A DNA stretch of 35,507 nt from JBLHLB01 sp047618505 (GCA_047618505.1 JBLHLB010000010.1:1-35507), one strand, 5' to 3'. Shown: positions 8,401 through 15,753, counted from the stretch's first letter. Notes: generated by a model from the letters alone, not told the origin. Numbers and translations are program-made.

Positions 8401-9052
8401 CCGTGTGTCCGGGCCGTCGCCGCATGGCGATCAACGGATGGGCTCCGGTGGAAAGTTCGAAGAGCGTGACCCCCAGGGCCCAGATATCCGCGGCGGGGCT
8501 GGGCGCACCGCCCTGGGCACGCTCCGGTGACAGGTAGGCCAAGGTGCCTGCATGCGTCGTGCCTTCGTGATCCACATGGAGTGCGAAGCCTAGGTCGAGG
8601 AGTACGGCACGACCTTCCGCATCCAAGCGTATGTTCTCGGGCTTCACATCGCCGTGGACGATGTCGGCCGCGTGAAGGGCTGACAGGGCGCTGGCTAGCT
8701 GCAAAGCCACGGAACGCACCAGAGGTTCCGGCAGGCTTCCTTCTTCGTCGATGATCTCCTCTAGCGTTCGGCCGGGAACGTAGGAGAGAAGCAGATAGGG
8801 GCCATTGGGACCTTCACCGCGGTGAAGTACCGACACAAGTGAGGGATCGGCTACCAACTGTCCTGCAGCCAGCTCCGCTGCCATGGCCTCAAGGGCCAGG
8901 GGATCTCCGCGCAGCTCCGGAGACAGGGTCTTGATCGCGACCTCGCTGCCGGCGGGCAATTCTCCGAAGGGCTCCAACAGGCGTGCCCGTTGGACCTTCC
9001 CACTGGAGCCTTCGCCGAGGACTTCCAGAGCTTCAAAGTGAGGCTCCTGCAT
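5471..9052 (-). CDS. Ser/Thr protein kinase fused to STAND-type ATPase and TPR helices
   Basis: A 1193-residue multidomain signalling protein. Residues 1-290 are a Hanks-type kinase: glycine loop GEGSSGKV (13-20), VAIK with Lys41, Glu60 as helix-C Glu, catalytic HGDVKPEN (Asp135, Asn140; the usual Arg of HRD is Gly), DLG with Asp153, and SPE. Residues from about 320 form an AAA/STAND ATPase beginning LPLVGRRDEL, with Walker A GSDGAGKW (358-365) and Walker B LLLVLDD (470-476). The rest (about 680-1150) is a long run of TPR-like helical repeats. The architecture matches PknK/AcoK-like sensor kinases. The Walker A Ser/Thr is Trp365 (codon 7958-7960), so ATP hydrolysis by this domain is doubtful. 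There is no membrane segment, so it is cytoplasmic. It starts 84 nt after rbfA on the same strand and converges with the plus-strand operon at 5431. Its signal and target are unknown. Confidence 0.88.
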   Translation of the reverse strand: MQEPHFEALEVLGEGSSGKVQRARLLEPFGELPAGSEVAIKTLSPELRGDPLALEAMAAELAAGQLVADPSLVSVLHRGEGPNGPYLLLSYVPGRTLEEIIDEEGSLPEPLVRSVALQLASALSALHAADIVHGDVKPENIRLDAEGRAVLLDLGFALHVDHEGTTHAGTLAYLSPERAQGGAPSPAADIWALGVTLFELSTGAHPLIAMRRRPGHTASLLARSSGRLFPRTADLPEMDDFLVALATKRTKPPSSLVPTLSPFIDAVIYACLRRAEHDRIDGTTLVDALAGGEGSEWWRARVKGATASGAARAGAGGVEDLPLVGRRDELEQLLSLWGEVSQVAPGEPGAGAIVWLVGSDGAGKWRLVHELAARARLGSAPPVHLAVRWRNPSESRPGGAILEWLAHWLELPPGTAPGPHELERLLQHAPPDAARTLFAALSPTGDAELDGSVPVALGTWAKSLSQEQPLLLVLDDMQRAGAVTYEALSKFLGRLTSGRIMVVLSCREDVPADEPELFENLWTLLERRSREGQGREMSIRRIQLGPVDEAALAELVALLFHRSTPRKRIARALWNSSGGNPGLASEVLRELVRRGEAVPAGDDDGKLMLLVAPDDLPQPRSLDRLLAERLSVLAAEDRTWLERLAVLGGRIDPALLLLTGVAATHAELDPVLGRLVRLGWLLPIGNRYRFERPALRDAVYRGLSQGRRARLHLDIAHALEDAGSDSTDDAFTRAYHLRMAREDEELLAYLLPLIKRLRYRASAERLFTLSVWGLDALDVLASTPEHDTYRLTLLEDASDAADRLGRREAQRRLLDRLTDLELDPARMPLLAARVYLLHGRYAGSTGQLGLARGMFRNAREFAFAAHDDALISESTRRLAHVQGQVGELVAAQGLAERALLTATTPDQTALAELELAVFKLLDDRIEDALEGVDRAFAALRETDEVHHGIQAQAYLVRCRAWRAAGRPDRANAAIRRSLKLARRAGEGQLESEAHARLGVSLVDLDRAEEAEQELRDALLSSDEIEDRRGQVLGNVFLAMLLWEEDDVSARAGLVLAIRQATDVGFYRAEALARAILARLEHAHGNLAAADRESELSFTLMESHGSELGDRIAITGTRAMVLNSIQRGWESRSIVRALRRRMRQANRRLTDRSLQRNQRVYSTDLLEAVLSPEGHIFPRAKRSSVRDDSTFDDE

Positions 9053-9136
9053 TTCCCTAGGATCGCACCCGGAGCCCCTCGAGGTCAGCAGAAAGTGCGG
9101 GACAAAACGCCCGCGACCAAGCTAACCCCTAGAGGC

Positions 9137-9619
9137 CTATTCAGGCGCTTCTTCTGGCGTGCCCGCTTGTGCCTGATCATCCTGCGGATCCGCCGTTTCA
9201 GTGGCGTCGGCTTCGACGAGCTTGTCTGCCTTCCCAAATCGATCCTCGTGTGCGCTGGAGTTGACCTCGCGGTCGTGGCGCAGGGCTGCCTGGATCGCGT
9301 TGTCGATGCGTAGCGCATCCTCCACGGCTAGGTCATATTCGAAGGCCAGGGCCGGCATGCGGCGAACCTGAATCACGCGCCCGAGCTGCTTGCGAACGAA
9401 CCCCTTGGCGGACTCGAGCATGTGCTCAACCTGGGTGCGGTCGCCCTGCTTGCCCAGGACCGTGTAGAAAACCCGCGCCAAGCCCAAATCGTTGGAAAGC
9501 TCCACCCGCGTCAACGTGATGAACGTCGCCCGCGGATCATTCACCTCAAACTCCAGGCAGTGAGCCACCCGTTCCTTGATGCGAGACTCAAGCCGTGCCT
9601 TGGACTTAGGACTGGCCAT
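9137..9619 (-). CDS. rbfA: 30S ribosome-binding factor A
   Basis: RbfA binds the 30S subunit near the 5' end helix of 16S rRNA and assists late subunit maturation. The 160-residue protein has the single KH-like domain: an N-terminal helix SKARLESRIKERVAHCLEFE, the strands ITLTRVELSNDLGLARVFYTV, and the VRKQLGRVIQVRRMPALAFEYD segment that contains the family's helix-kink-helix and final strand. An acidic, disordered tail of about 45 residues follows. The start at 9619 is chosen because it begins at the conserved MASPKSKARL and has a strong GGGGGA Shine-Dalgarno sequence. The longer upstream reading frame lacks similarity. It lies downstream of infB as in most bacteria, but at an unusually wide spacing of 358 nt. 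Confidence 0.93.
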   Translation of the reverse strand: MASPKSKARLESRIKERVAHCLEFEVNDPRATFITLTRVELSNDLGLARVFYTVLGKQGDRTQVEHMLESAKGFVRKQLGRVIQVRRMPALAFEYDLAVEDALRIDNAIQAALRHDREVNSSAHEDRFGKADKLVEADATETADPQDDQAQAGTPEEAPE

Positions 9620-9977
9620 GACATCCCCCGAGAAGAACTCTTCCAACGCTAGAACGAAGATCCAGAGCACTGCCAAGAGTTGCTGCACGCGAGCCGTGCC
9701 AACCCCAGGCCAGAGTCCCCGAATCAGAACTCTTCTGATCTAGACCTCGCCGGCCCCGGTCCAACCGATCCCGATCCAGCCGAGTCTCTTCCTTCCCGCG
9801 CCCGAACCAGGAACAAGTTCCAGGTCCCGACAGCTCTCCAATTTGCCTTCGCTTCAAAATAAGGTACCCCGTCTCAGTTCGGTCGCCATTAGACATGGAA
9901 CTACAGCGACAGCAAGGAAGGCGACATCGTCGAGATCGCCGTCCTTGCCGTAACCCGTATCCAACTCCCCGCCACTC
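9620..9977. other. 358-bp infB-rbfA intergenic region
   Basis: I see no gene here. It holds the inverted copy of the infB end (9899-9935), a perfect 7-bp hairpin with a 3-nt loop (9723-9739, atcagaa/ttctgat), and a 12-bp palindrome-like element ggaac-aa-gttcc (9810-9821). A separate promoter for rbfA is possible but no convincing boxes are visible. Confidence 0.6.
9899..9935 (+). repeat. Inverted copy of the infB 3' end (arm A)
   Basis: These 37 bases match the reverse complement of 10013-10049 at 34 positions. The other arm lies inside infB and encodes its C-terminal NYNDIKEGDVVE. The three differences all change the encoded residue (AAC to AGC, ATC to AGC, GTC to ATC), which argues for a DNA-level inverted duplication rather than a second gene. 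In the infB transcript the arms can form a long hairpin enclosing a 77-nt loop that includes the stop codon. Confidence 0.9.
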
Positions 9978-12920
9978 TCAAAGCGTCCGCTTCACTTCAA
10001 CGATCTTATAGGTCTCGACGACGTCGCCTTCCTTGATGTCGTTGTAGTTCTGCAAGAGGATGCCGCACTCGAAGCCTTCGCGGACGTCCTTGGCGGCATC
10101 CGACTCGCGACGAAGTCCCGAGAGGGAGCCGGTGTAGACGATGTCGCCGTCGCGGATCAAGCGCGCCTTGTTGTTGCGGTTGATCGTGCCGTCGAGAACC
10201 ATCGAGCCGCCGATGTTGCCGAACTTCGAGGAGCGGAACACGACGCGGATCTCGGCGTGGCCGGTGATCTCTTCGTGCAGTTCCGGGGCAAGCTCGCCTT
10301 CCATGTAGCGCTTGACGTCGTCGAGCAACTCATAGATGACCTGGTAGATCTTGACCTGGATGCCCTCGCGGTCGGCCTTCTGGCGAACCTTCGTGGCGAT
10401 GCTCGTGTGGAAAGCGAGGATGTGCGCCTTCGAAGTGATTGCGAGGTCTACATCACTCTCAAGTACCTGTCCGACGCCGGAGTGAACGATCTTCACCTGG
10501 ACTTCTTCGTTGGTGAGCTTGGCTAGCTCTTCCTTGAGCACGTCCGCTGAGCCCTTCACGTCAGCCTTGATGATCAGGTTGATCGCCGGTTTCTCAGAGT
10601 CGGCCACGGCCTCAAAGAGGTTCTCAAGGTTCACGCTGCGACCCTTGCTCATCTCGATCTGTGCCATCTGGCGCAGCTTGCGTCCGCGTTCCTCGGCGAC
10701 TTCTTTGGCCTTCTCAAGGGCGTCCACAACGTGGAAGTTGTCGCCCACGGAGGGCAATTCGTTCAGTCCCGTGACTTCGACGGGCATGGAGGGACCAGCC
10801 TCCTTGATCATCTTGCCTCGGTCGTTGTGGATCGAGCGCACCTTGCCGTAGCCTTCGCCCGCCAAGATGATGTCGCCTTGTTTGAGGCTGCCGTCCTGGA
10901 CAAGGAGGTGAGCGACCTTGCCGCGACCCTGCTGGATCTCGGCTTCAAGGACAACGCCGGAGGCCGGGCCGGTGGGGTGCGAGTGCAGCTCAAGCACTTC
11001 ACTCTCAAGGAAAACGCGCTCCAGTAGTTCGTCGACACCGTCACCTTTCAAACCGGAGACAGGCAGCATGGCCGTCTCGCCGCCCCATTCTTCGGGGGTA
11101 AGTCCGAGGCCGGCGAGTTCGTTGCGAACTTTTTCGGCGTTCGCTTCGGGCCGGTCCATCTTATTCAGGGCCACGATGACCAGGGTGCCCGCTGCCTTGG
11201 CGTGGTTGAGGGCTTCCTCGGTCTGGGGCTTCACGCCGTCATCGGCGGCGACAACCAACACGACAATGTCCACGGCGCTGGCGCCACGGGCTCGCATCTG
11301 GGTGAAGGCCGCGTGACCGGGAGTATCGACAACGGTGACAACGTGACCAGCTTTGGTCTGCACCTGGTAGGCGCCGATGTGCTGCGTAATGCCTCCGGAC
11401 TCGCCAACGGCGATACGACTCTTGCGAATCGTGTCGATCAAGGTCGTCTTGCCGTGGTCCACGTGACCCAGGAAGGCAACGGTTGGGGACCGGATGACCA
11501 GGTTCTCGTCTTCGATTGCGGCGCGGTTGTCGGTCAGCTGCTTTAGGAGCGCCTCTTCCGCGGCGACGTCGGGGACGATGTCTAGCTCGACCTCGAACTC
11601 CTGGGCTAGGAGTTGGGCCGTGTCGTTATCGATCAGGGCATTGATCGTGATGCCGTAGCCAAGTTCCTTCATCGCGATCCGGAAGACCGCGTTCTCCTTC
11701 ACCGAAAGGGTGTTGGCGAGCTTCTTGATCGTAATCGGTTCTTCGATGCGAAGGACCGAATCTGCGAAGGGCGAGCCAAGGCTCGGATCACGACGGCCAC
11801 CGCCACGACGACCGCCACCCCTGGTGTCCGTGGATTGGCGCCGGCGACGCAGGAAGCGTCCCTGTTCACGGTCCCGCAGCTGCTGAGCCGTAAGGGTGCC
11901 ACGCGTTTGATCACCACGGACCTGGCCCGTATTGCGATCGCGGCCCATGGTCGGCATGACCCGAGGCATGACGTCGTCTCTTCCGCGCAGGCGCCGTGAA
12001 TCAACACGACGCTTGGCCGGTTGGGCAAACTTCGAGGGGTCGATGAAGCCGACGACTTTGCCGGCTCGGCGCTTGTCGGAGGGACGGACAATGTCCTTGC
12101 CATCCTTGGTCTTCTCTGCGGAAGCCGCTGCCGCGGGGGCAGCTTTCTTCTCAGTGGGGGAACCAGCAGGCGCTCCAACGGGGGCAGCTCCTTCAGCGGC
12201 GGCCGCCGACGTTTCCACCGGCGTCTCTACCGGCGGGGGAGTCGCAACAGCCCCATCAGTCTTGCCTGCGGGAGCGGCATCGACGCGGGTGGATGCTGCC
12301 GGTGCCTCTTTCGCTGTCGGCACCTTTTCGGCTGCCGTCACCTTTTCGGCTGCCGTCACCTTTTCGGCTGCCGTCACCTCGGCCACCGGGGCAGGCCCAG
12401 TAGCAGGCCCAGGAGTTTTTTCTTCGACCTGGGCAGCGACGGGCTCGGGCGCCGACTCTGGTTCAGGTGTTACCAAGGGGGCGGCAACAGGCTCCTCTTT
12501 CGCCACAGGAGCGCGCTCCTGATCAAGATTCGGCTCCTCGACCTCGGCAGCCAGGGGCGCTGGCCCAGGAGCGGACCCAGGAGCGGGCTCAGGAGCGGGC
12601 TCAGGAGCGGGCTCAGGCGCCTCGGCGGGGGCTTCCGCAGCGACAGGCGTCACCTCCGGCACAACCTTCTTCTTCTTGCGCCGAATTTTTAGGCCACCGA
12701 TGGAGTCCTCACCGGCTTCCGCCGGTTCAGCGGCGGCAGCAGCGGCGGCGTTATAGCCATAGGCCTCCAACCGGCCGCGGATTTCGAGTTCCTCGAAATC
12801 GGAAAGAGCCGACATGTGGCTCTTCACTTTTGCAAAACCGAATTCACGGAGCTTGGCAGCCAGCTCTTGGCCGGTCATGCCGTAGTCCTTGGCGAGATCG
12901 TAGACGCGTTTCTTCGACAC
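9978..12920 (-). CDS. infB: Translation initiation factor IF-2
   Basis: IF-2 is the GTPase that brings initiator fMet-tRNA to the 30S subunit and promotes subunit joining. The 980-residue protein starts with an IF2_N domain (KKRVYDLAKDYGMTGQEL, residues 3-55). A disordered Ala/Pro/Glu linker follows to about residue 330, then an Arg/Gly-rich stretch, a second IF2_N-like region (ITIKKLANTLSVKENAVFRI), and the GTPase domain. The G motifs are GHVDHGKTTL (from 485), DTPGHAAF, NKMD and SGLKGDG. Domains II-IV follow to the C-terminus NYNDIKEGDVVETYKIVEVK. The start is GTG at 12918-12920, immediately before the conserved N-terminus, without an obvious Shine-Dalgarno sequence. It lies 211 nt after nusA with a triple hairpin in between. 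The linker contains recently expanded DNA repeats. Confidence 0.97.
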   Translation of the reverse strand: MSKKRVYDLAKDYGMTGQELAAKLREFGFAKVKSHMSALSDFEELEIRGRLEAYGYNAAAAAAAEPAEAGEDSIGGLKIRRKKKKVVPEVTPVAAEAPAEAPEPAPEPAPEPAPGSAPGPAPLAAEVEEPNLDQERAPVAKEEPVAAPLVTPEPESAPEPVAAQVEEKTPGPATGPAPVAEVTAAEKVTAAEKVTAAEKVPTAKEAPAASTRVDAAPAGKTDGAVATPPPVETPVETSAAAAEGAAPVGAPAGSPTEKKAAPAAAASAEKTKDGKDIVRPSDKRRAGKVVGFIDPSKFAQPAKRRVDSRRLRGRDDVMPRVMPTMGRDRNTGQVRGDQTRGTLTAQQLRDREQGRFLRRRRQSTDTRGGGRRGGGRRDPSLGSPFADSVLRIEEPITIKKLANTLSVKENAVFRIAMKELGYGITINALIDNDTAQLLAQEFEVELDIVPDVAAEEALLKQLTDNRAAIEDENLVIRSPTVAFLGHVDHGKTTLIDTIRKSRIAVGESGGITQHIGAYQVQTKAGHVVTVVDTPGHAAFTQMRARGASAVDIVVLVVAADDGVKPQTEEALNHAKAAGTLVIVALNKMDRPEANAEKVRNELAGLGLTPEEWGGETAMLPVSGLKGDGVDELLERVFLESEVLELHSHPTGPASGVVLEAEIQQGRGKVAHLLVQDGSLKQGDIILAGEGYGKVRSIHNDRGKMIKEAGPSMPVEVTGLNELPSVGDNFHVVDALEKAKEVAEERGRKLRQMAQIEMSKGRSVNLENLFEAVADSEKPAINLIIKADVKGSADVLKEELAKLTNEEVQVKIVHSGVGQVLESDVDLAITSKAHILAFHTSIATKVRQKADREGIQVKIYQVIYELLDDVKRYMEGELAPELHEEITGHAEIRVVFRSSKFGNIGGSMVLDGTINRNNKARLIRDGDIVYTGSLSGLRRESDAAKDVREGFECGILLQNYNDIKEGDVVETYKIVEVKRTL
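10013..10049 (-). repeat. Inverted repeat inside infB (arm B)
   Basis: The infB-internal partner of the inverted copy at 9899-9935. It encodes part of the conserved C-terminal domain of IF-2 and is presumably the parental sequence. Confidence 0.9.
12322..12375 (-). repeat. 18-bp tandem repeat in the infB linker
   Basis: Three perfect copies of accttttcggctgccgtc (plus-strand reading) that encode VTAAEK-type hexapeptides in the disordered N-terminal linker of IF-2. Partial copies flank the array. Confidence 0.9.
12579..12614 (-). repeat. 12-bp tandem repeat in the infB linker
   Basis: Three perfect copies of aggagcgggctc (plus-strand reading) encoding the EPAP repeats of the IF-2 linker, flanked by degenerate copies. 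This is a second, independent expansion within the same linker. Confidence 0.88.
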
Positions 12921-12966
12921 GGATTCTGTGGGCCCGGGCTTGGGCTGCAGGGAGGGAGGCCTGGTC

Positions 12967-13048
12967 CGACGCCAAGTGGCGTCGATTCAGAAAAGTCTCA
13001 ACGCCAAAGAGCGTCGAATCAAAACGGTCGCAACGCCATCGGGCGTTG
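12967..13048 (-). promoter_or_regulatory. Tandem array of three hairpins between nusA and infB
   Basis: Three 18-nt stem-loops occupy 12967-12984, 12999-13016 and 13031-13048, an exact 32-nt period with 14-nt spacers that are themselves similar (about 9 of 14). Hairpins 1 and 3 have perfect 7-bp arms (cgacgcc/ggcgtcg and caacgcc/ggcgttg). Hairpin 2 has 6 pairs, including one that is A-C on the plus strand but a G-U wobble in minus-strand RNA, which is the transcribed strand. Short T-runs follow two of them in the direction of transcription (gtttt, acttttc). They resemble tandem weak terminators or attenuators, or binding sites for an RNA-binding protein. A further 6-bp hairpin lies at 13057-13072. 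Confidence 0.65.
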
Positions 13049-13131
13049 GACCAGCCGCTCGGTGACCCGAGCGCAAACCCGGGTCGAACCGCCCCGGCGC
13101 GAATGCGCGGGAACGGTGCCCGGGATAGGAA

Positions 13132-14316
13132 TTAGCCTTCGGTCTGTGCTTTGGCCACTTCAGAGGAAGAAGTGGAAGATGAGGCGTCTTGGTCCGTGGT
13201 CGTCTCGGATTCCGCTTCGACGGAATCAGCGGTGGATGAAGCTTCGTCGGCTGAATTCGAAGCTTCTTCATCCTCCGTCATTGGATCTCCAGATTCGCTC
13301 CCGGCTTGCAGCAGGGGTTCGTCAGTGGTGATCACGTCATCATCAAAATCGCCGAAGCCTTCGGCCTCGAACTCCTCGCGGGTTTTGATGTCGATGTCCC
13401 AACCGCAGAGGCGGCTGGCGAGACGGACGTTTTGTCCCTTCTTGCCAATGGCGAGGGACTGCTGATCTTCCTCGACCACAACAACGACGGCGTGGTGGTC
13501 CACATCGGCGTAAATGTTGTCCAGGTGGATTTGGGCGGGCTTGAGACCGTTCATCACGAGGGTCTCAAGGGAGTCACTCCAGCGGATGATGTCGATGCGT
13601 TCGCCGCGTAGCTCGTCAATGACGGCCTTGATACGGGAGCCGCGAACACCGACGCAGGCGCCGATGCAATCGATTTTCGGATCCTGGGAAATGACGGCCA
13701 TCTTTGTGCGGTAGCCGGGCTCACGCACGACGCGCTTGATCTCGATTATCTCATCGGCGATCTCGGGCACTTCGAGTTCGAACAGGCGGCGCACAAGGTC
13801 GGGGTGTGTGCGGCTGACGATGATGCGGACGCGAGGGCCGTCCTTGCGAACCTCGAGGACGATGGCGCGGATGCGATCGTTGGGGGAGAAATTCTCTCCT
13901 CGCACGCGCTCTTCCCTGGGAAGGTAGGCCTCGGTACGCCCGAGGTTCACCACCAGGTTGTCGCCGTCGAAGCGTTGGACCGTACCGTTGATCAGACTGC
14001 CAACGCGGGTCTCGTAGTCGTCAAAGAGAACGTCGCGCTCAGCCTCGCGCACCTTTTGAAGGAAGGTCTGCTTGCAAGCCTGTGCAGCGATACGGCCGAG
14101 CTCCGAAAGTTCGAACTCGTACTCGCCTTCGTCGTCTTCAACAGCGATGTCGCCGGATTCACGGTCGATGGCAACGACGAGGTCTTCGCCAACGCCGAGG
14201 CGCTTTCGAATAGCCACAGAGACAGCCTCTTCCAAACCGGCAAAGAGGACCTCCTTTGGGATGTCCTTCTCGCGGTGGAGGACATCAATCATCCTGAGGA
14301 GGTCTTCGGTGTTCAT
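13132..14316 (-). CDS. nusA: Transcription termination/antitermination factor NusA
   Basis: NusA binds RNA polymerase and nascent RNA, promoting pausing and intrinsic termination, or antitermination with partners. The 394-residue protein has the N-terminal polymerase-binding domain (MNTEDLLRMIDVLHREKDIP onward). An S1 domain (GSLINGTVQRFDGDNLVVNLG) follows, and then KH domains with CVGVRGSRIKAVIDEL, and AIGKKGQNVRLASRLCGWDI, whose GxxG loops are intact. A Ser/Glu/Asp/Thr-rich acidic tail of about 50 residues ends the protein, in place of the helix-hairpin-helix repeats found in enterobacteria. The start at 14316 is set at the conserved N-terminus; the extra 21 residues upstream have no family similarity. 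It is the first gene of the minus-strand operon, and rimP, its usual upstream partner, is missing. Confidence 0.96.
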   Translation of the reverse strand: MNTEDLLRMIDVLHREKDIPKEVLFAGLEEAVSVAIRKRLGVGEDLVVAIDRESGDIAVEDDEGEYEFELSELGRIAAQACKQTFLQKVREAERDVLFDDYETRVGSLINGTVQRFDGDNLVVNLGRTEAYLPREERVRGENFSPNDRIRAIVLEVRKDGPRVRIIVSRTHPDLVRRLFELEVPEIADEIIEIKRVVREPGYRTKMAVISQDPKIDCIGACVGVRGSRIKAVIDELRGERIDIIRWSDSLETLVMNGLKPAQIHLDNIYADVDHHAVVVVVEEDQQSLAIGKKGQNVRLASRLCGWDIDIKTREEFEAEGFGDFDDDVITTDEPLLQAGSESGDPMTEDEEASNSADEASSTADSVEAESETTTDQDASSSTSSSEVAKAQTEG

Positions 14317-14415
14317 CGCGGGCCGTTGGGCGTGGGGGAGACAGGTCGGGAGATCCCCGGAAGGCGTGAACCGACTCATGCGCTGCTGTCCGCCATATGG
14401 TTAACGGCGATGAAG

Positions 14416-14433
14416 AGGCGTCGTTCGACGCCT
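14416..14433 (-). other. Perfect hairpin in the nusA leader
   Basis: aggcgtcg-tt-cgacgcct is an 8-bp perfect inverted repeat with a 2-nt loop, 100 nt upstream of the nusA start. It lies within the probable nusA 5' UTR and uses the same GGCGTCG/CGACGCC words as the nusA-infB hairpins, in inside-out order. Confidence 0.55.
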
Positions 14434-14469
14434 GCTGAACAGGGCGTGAGCCGGTCTCCGGAGTCTTGG

Positions 14470-14530
14470 GACCATGCTTTAAGGCGAGGCAGTCTGCTAT
14501 ATCTGTAGGCTAGAGTCAACGTAGCTAGCT
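14470..14530. promoter_or_regulatory. Probable divergent promoter region for nusA and the AAA+ regulator
   Basis: The two genes diverge across 291 bp that hold no other gene. The minus strand has a -35-like TTGACT (14514-14519), with only a weak -10 (CAGACT) 17 nt further. The plus strand has a -10-like TATATC (14498-14503) with a poor -35. Both are tentative. Confidence 0.3.
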
Positions 14531-14607
14531 CCTGAAGGATTTGCTTTGCACTCTGTGCCCCTTTCCAGTCCACCCCACGTCCCCGGGCCTGCCGCACACC
14601 TTATTCC

Positions 14608-15753
14608 ATGGCTGATGATCAGGACGCCGACGGGCAGACCCCCCGGGAGTCTCGCGACGAGACCGCCAAGAACCCTGATTTGGCAGCCCCGGAAGGGGCA
14701 TTTCCTCGAAAAGCAGATTCCCATTTGGCCCCGTCCTCAGGGGCAGCTTGGCGCGGGAATTCCCCCGCTGCCGTGGCCTTCGCTGAGCTACTAGAGCGCG
14801 CCGCCAAGAGCGACTCCACCCTACTTCTGGAGGGGGAGAGCGGGACTGGAAAGGGGCTGGCGTCCAGAGTTCTACACAGGGTCAGCGAGCGCGCGGACGG
14901 GCCCTTTGTGCGTGCGGACTTGGCAGCCCTGACGCCCAGCCTGATCGAAGCAGCTCTCTTTGGGCATGAACGCGGGGCTTTTACCGATGCCCACCGTGCC
15001 CGTCAGGGGCTTTTTCGCCAGGCTGATGGCGGAACCCTTGTCCTCGACGATATTGACCTCCTGCGACCGGAAATTCAGGGCAAGCTCCTGCGCGTCCTTC
15101 AGGAGCGCGAAGTGGAGCCCCTGGGGGGCGATCGCCCGATTCCCATCGACGTTCGGGTGGTGGCCACAACGAACCGGGACCTTCGCCAGGAAGTGGAGGA
15201 GGGGCGATTCCGCCTGGACCTCTATTACCGGCTGGCGGTGTTGACCTTGGAGTTGCCGCCCCTGCGGGCACGCGTGGGGGACATTGAGCAGTTGGCTGAG
15301 CATCTCCTGCTTGTGGTTGCCAAGCGTGCCGCTGTGGAAACGCGCCCCCTGGGCCCTGGGGCCTTGGATCGGCTCAAGAGCCACCCTTGGCCGGGGAATG
15401 TGCGCGAGTTTGAGAACGCCCTGGAGCGTGTCCTGGTGCTCGGAGACAGCGGACCGATCCAGCCCGGGGAATTCGATTTCCTATTGGAGGAGTTAGCTGG
15501 AGTCGTGGAGGACATCGCCCGCAGGGCCCTGGCCCAGGGGTCTACGATCGACTCCATGGCCTTGGCCATGATGCGCATCGCCCTCGAAGAAGAGCGGGGC
15601 AATGTCAGCGCCGCCGCCCGCCGCGTCGGGCTGACCCGCCGGGCTTTCGATTACCGCATGGCGCGTGGTGATGGCTCCACTGAAGTTTCAACCGACGGGG
15701 CTTCATCTGCGGATGGATCAGAAGGTGCTGATAGATCAAGAGAGGACGACTAG
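14608..15753 (+). CDS. Sigma54-dependent-type AAA+ transcriptional regulator, atypical
   Basis: A 381-residue protein with the central AAA+ domain of bacterial enhancer-binding proteins. The motifs are Walker A GESGTGKG (76-83), the L1 loop GAFTDA (123-128), Walker B GTLVLDD (142-148), sensor I VRVVATTNRDL, the arginine region FRLDLYYRL, and sensor II WPGNVREFENALERV. A C-terminal Fis-type helix-turn-helix ends the fold (NVSAAARRVGLTRRAFDYRM). There is no receiver or other sensing domain; the first 45 residues are polar and disordered. Three family hallmarks deviate: GAFTGA is GAFTDA, Walker B DE is DD, and GKE is GKG. It may therefore act with altered sigma54 contact or as a sigma54-independent regulator. 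It is expressed divergently from nusA, with no clear Shine-Dalgarno sequence. Targets are unknown. Confidence 0.85.
   Translation: MADDQDADGQTPRESRDETAKNPDLAAPEGAFPRKADSHLAPSSGAAWRGNSPAAVAFAELLERAAKSDSTLLLEGESGTGKGLASRVLHRVSERADGPFVRADLAALTPSLIEAALFGHERGAFTDAHRARQGLFRQADGGTLVLDDIDLLRPEIQGKLLRVLQEREVEPLGGDRPIPIDVRVVATTNRDLRQEVEEGRFRLDLYYRLAVLTLELPPLRARVGDIEQLAEHLLLVVAKRAAVETRPLGPGALDRLKSHPWPGNVREFENALERVLVLGDSGPIQPGEFDFLLEELAGVVEDIARRALAQGSTIDSMALAMMRIALEEERGNVSAAARRVGLTRRAFDYRMARGDGSTEVSTDGASSADGSEGADRSREDD

Noticed and set aside
9897..9975. Plus-strand frame resembling the IF-2 C-terminus, as a possible gene fragment
   Set aside because: A stop codon lies just upstream, similarity is limited to 37 bases, and all differences are non-synonymous; it is better explained as an inverted DNA copy.
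12021..12692. Plus-strand frame over the IF-2 linker
   Set aside because: Repeat-rich Gly/Arg/Cys shadow of the Ala/Pro/Glu linker.
12967..13048. Evenly spaced palindromic repeats as a CRISPR array
   Set aside because: Only three units, the repeats differ from each other, the 14-nt spacers are similar instead of unique, and no cas genes are present.
13080..13100. GGTTCGA-like word on the minus strand suggesting a tRNA T-loop
   Set aside because: No matching anticodon arm, D-arm or acceptor stem can be drawn around it.
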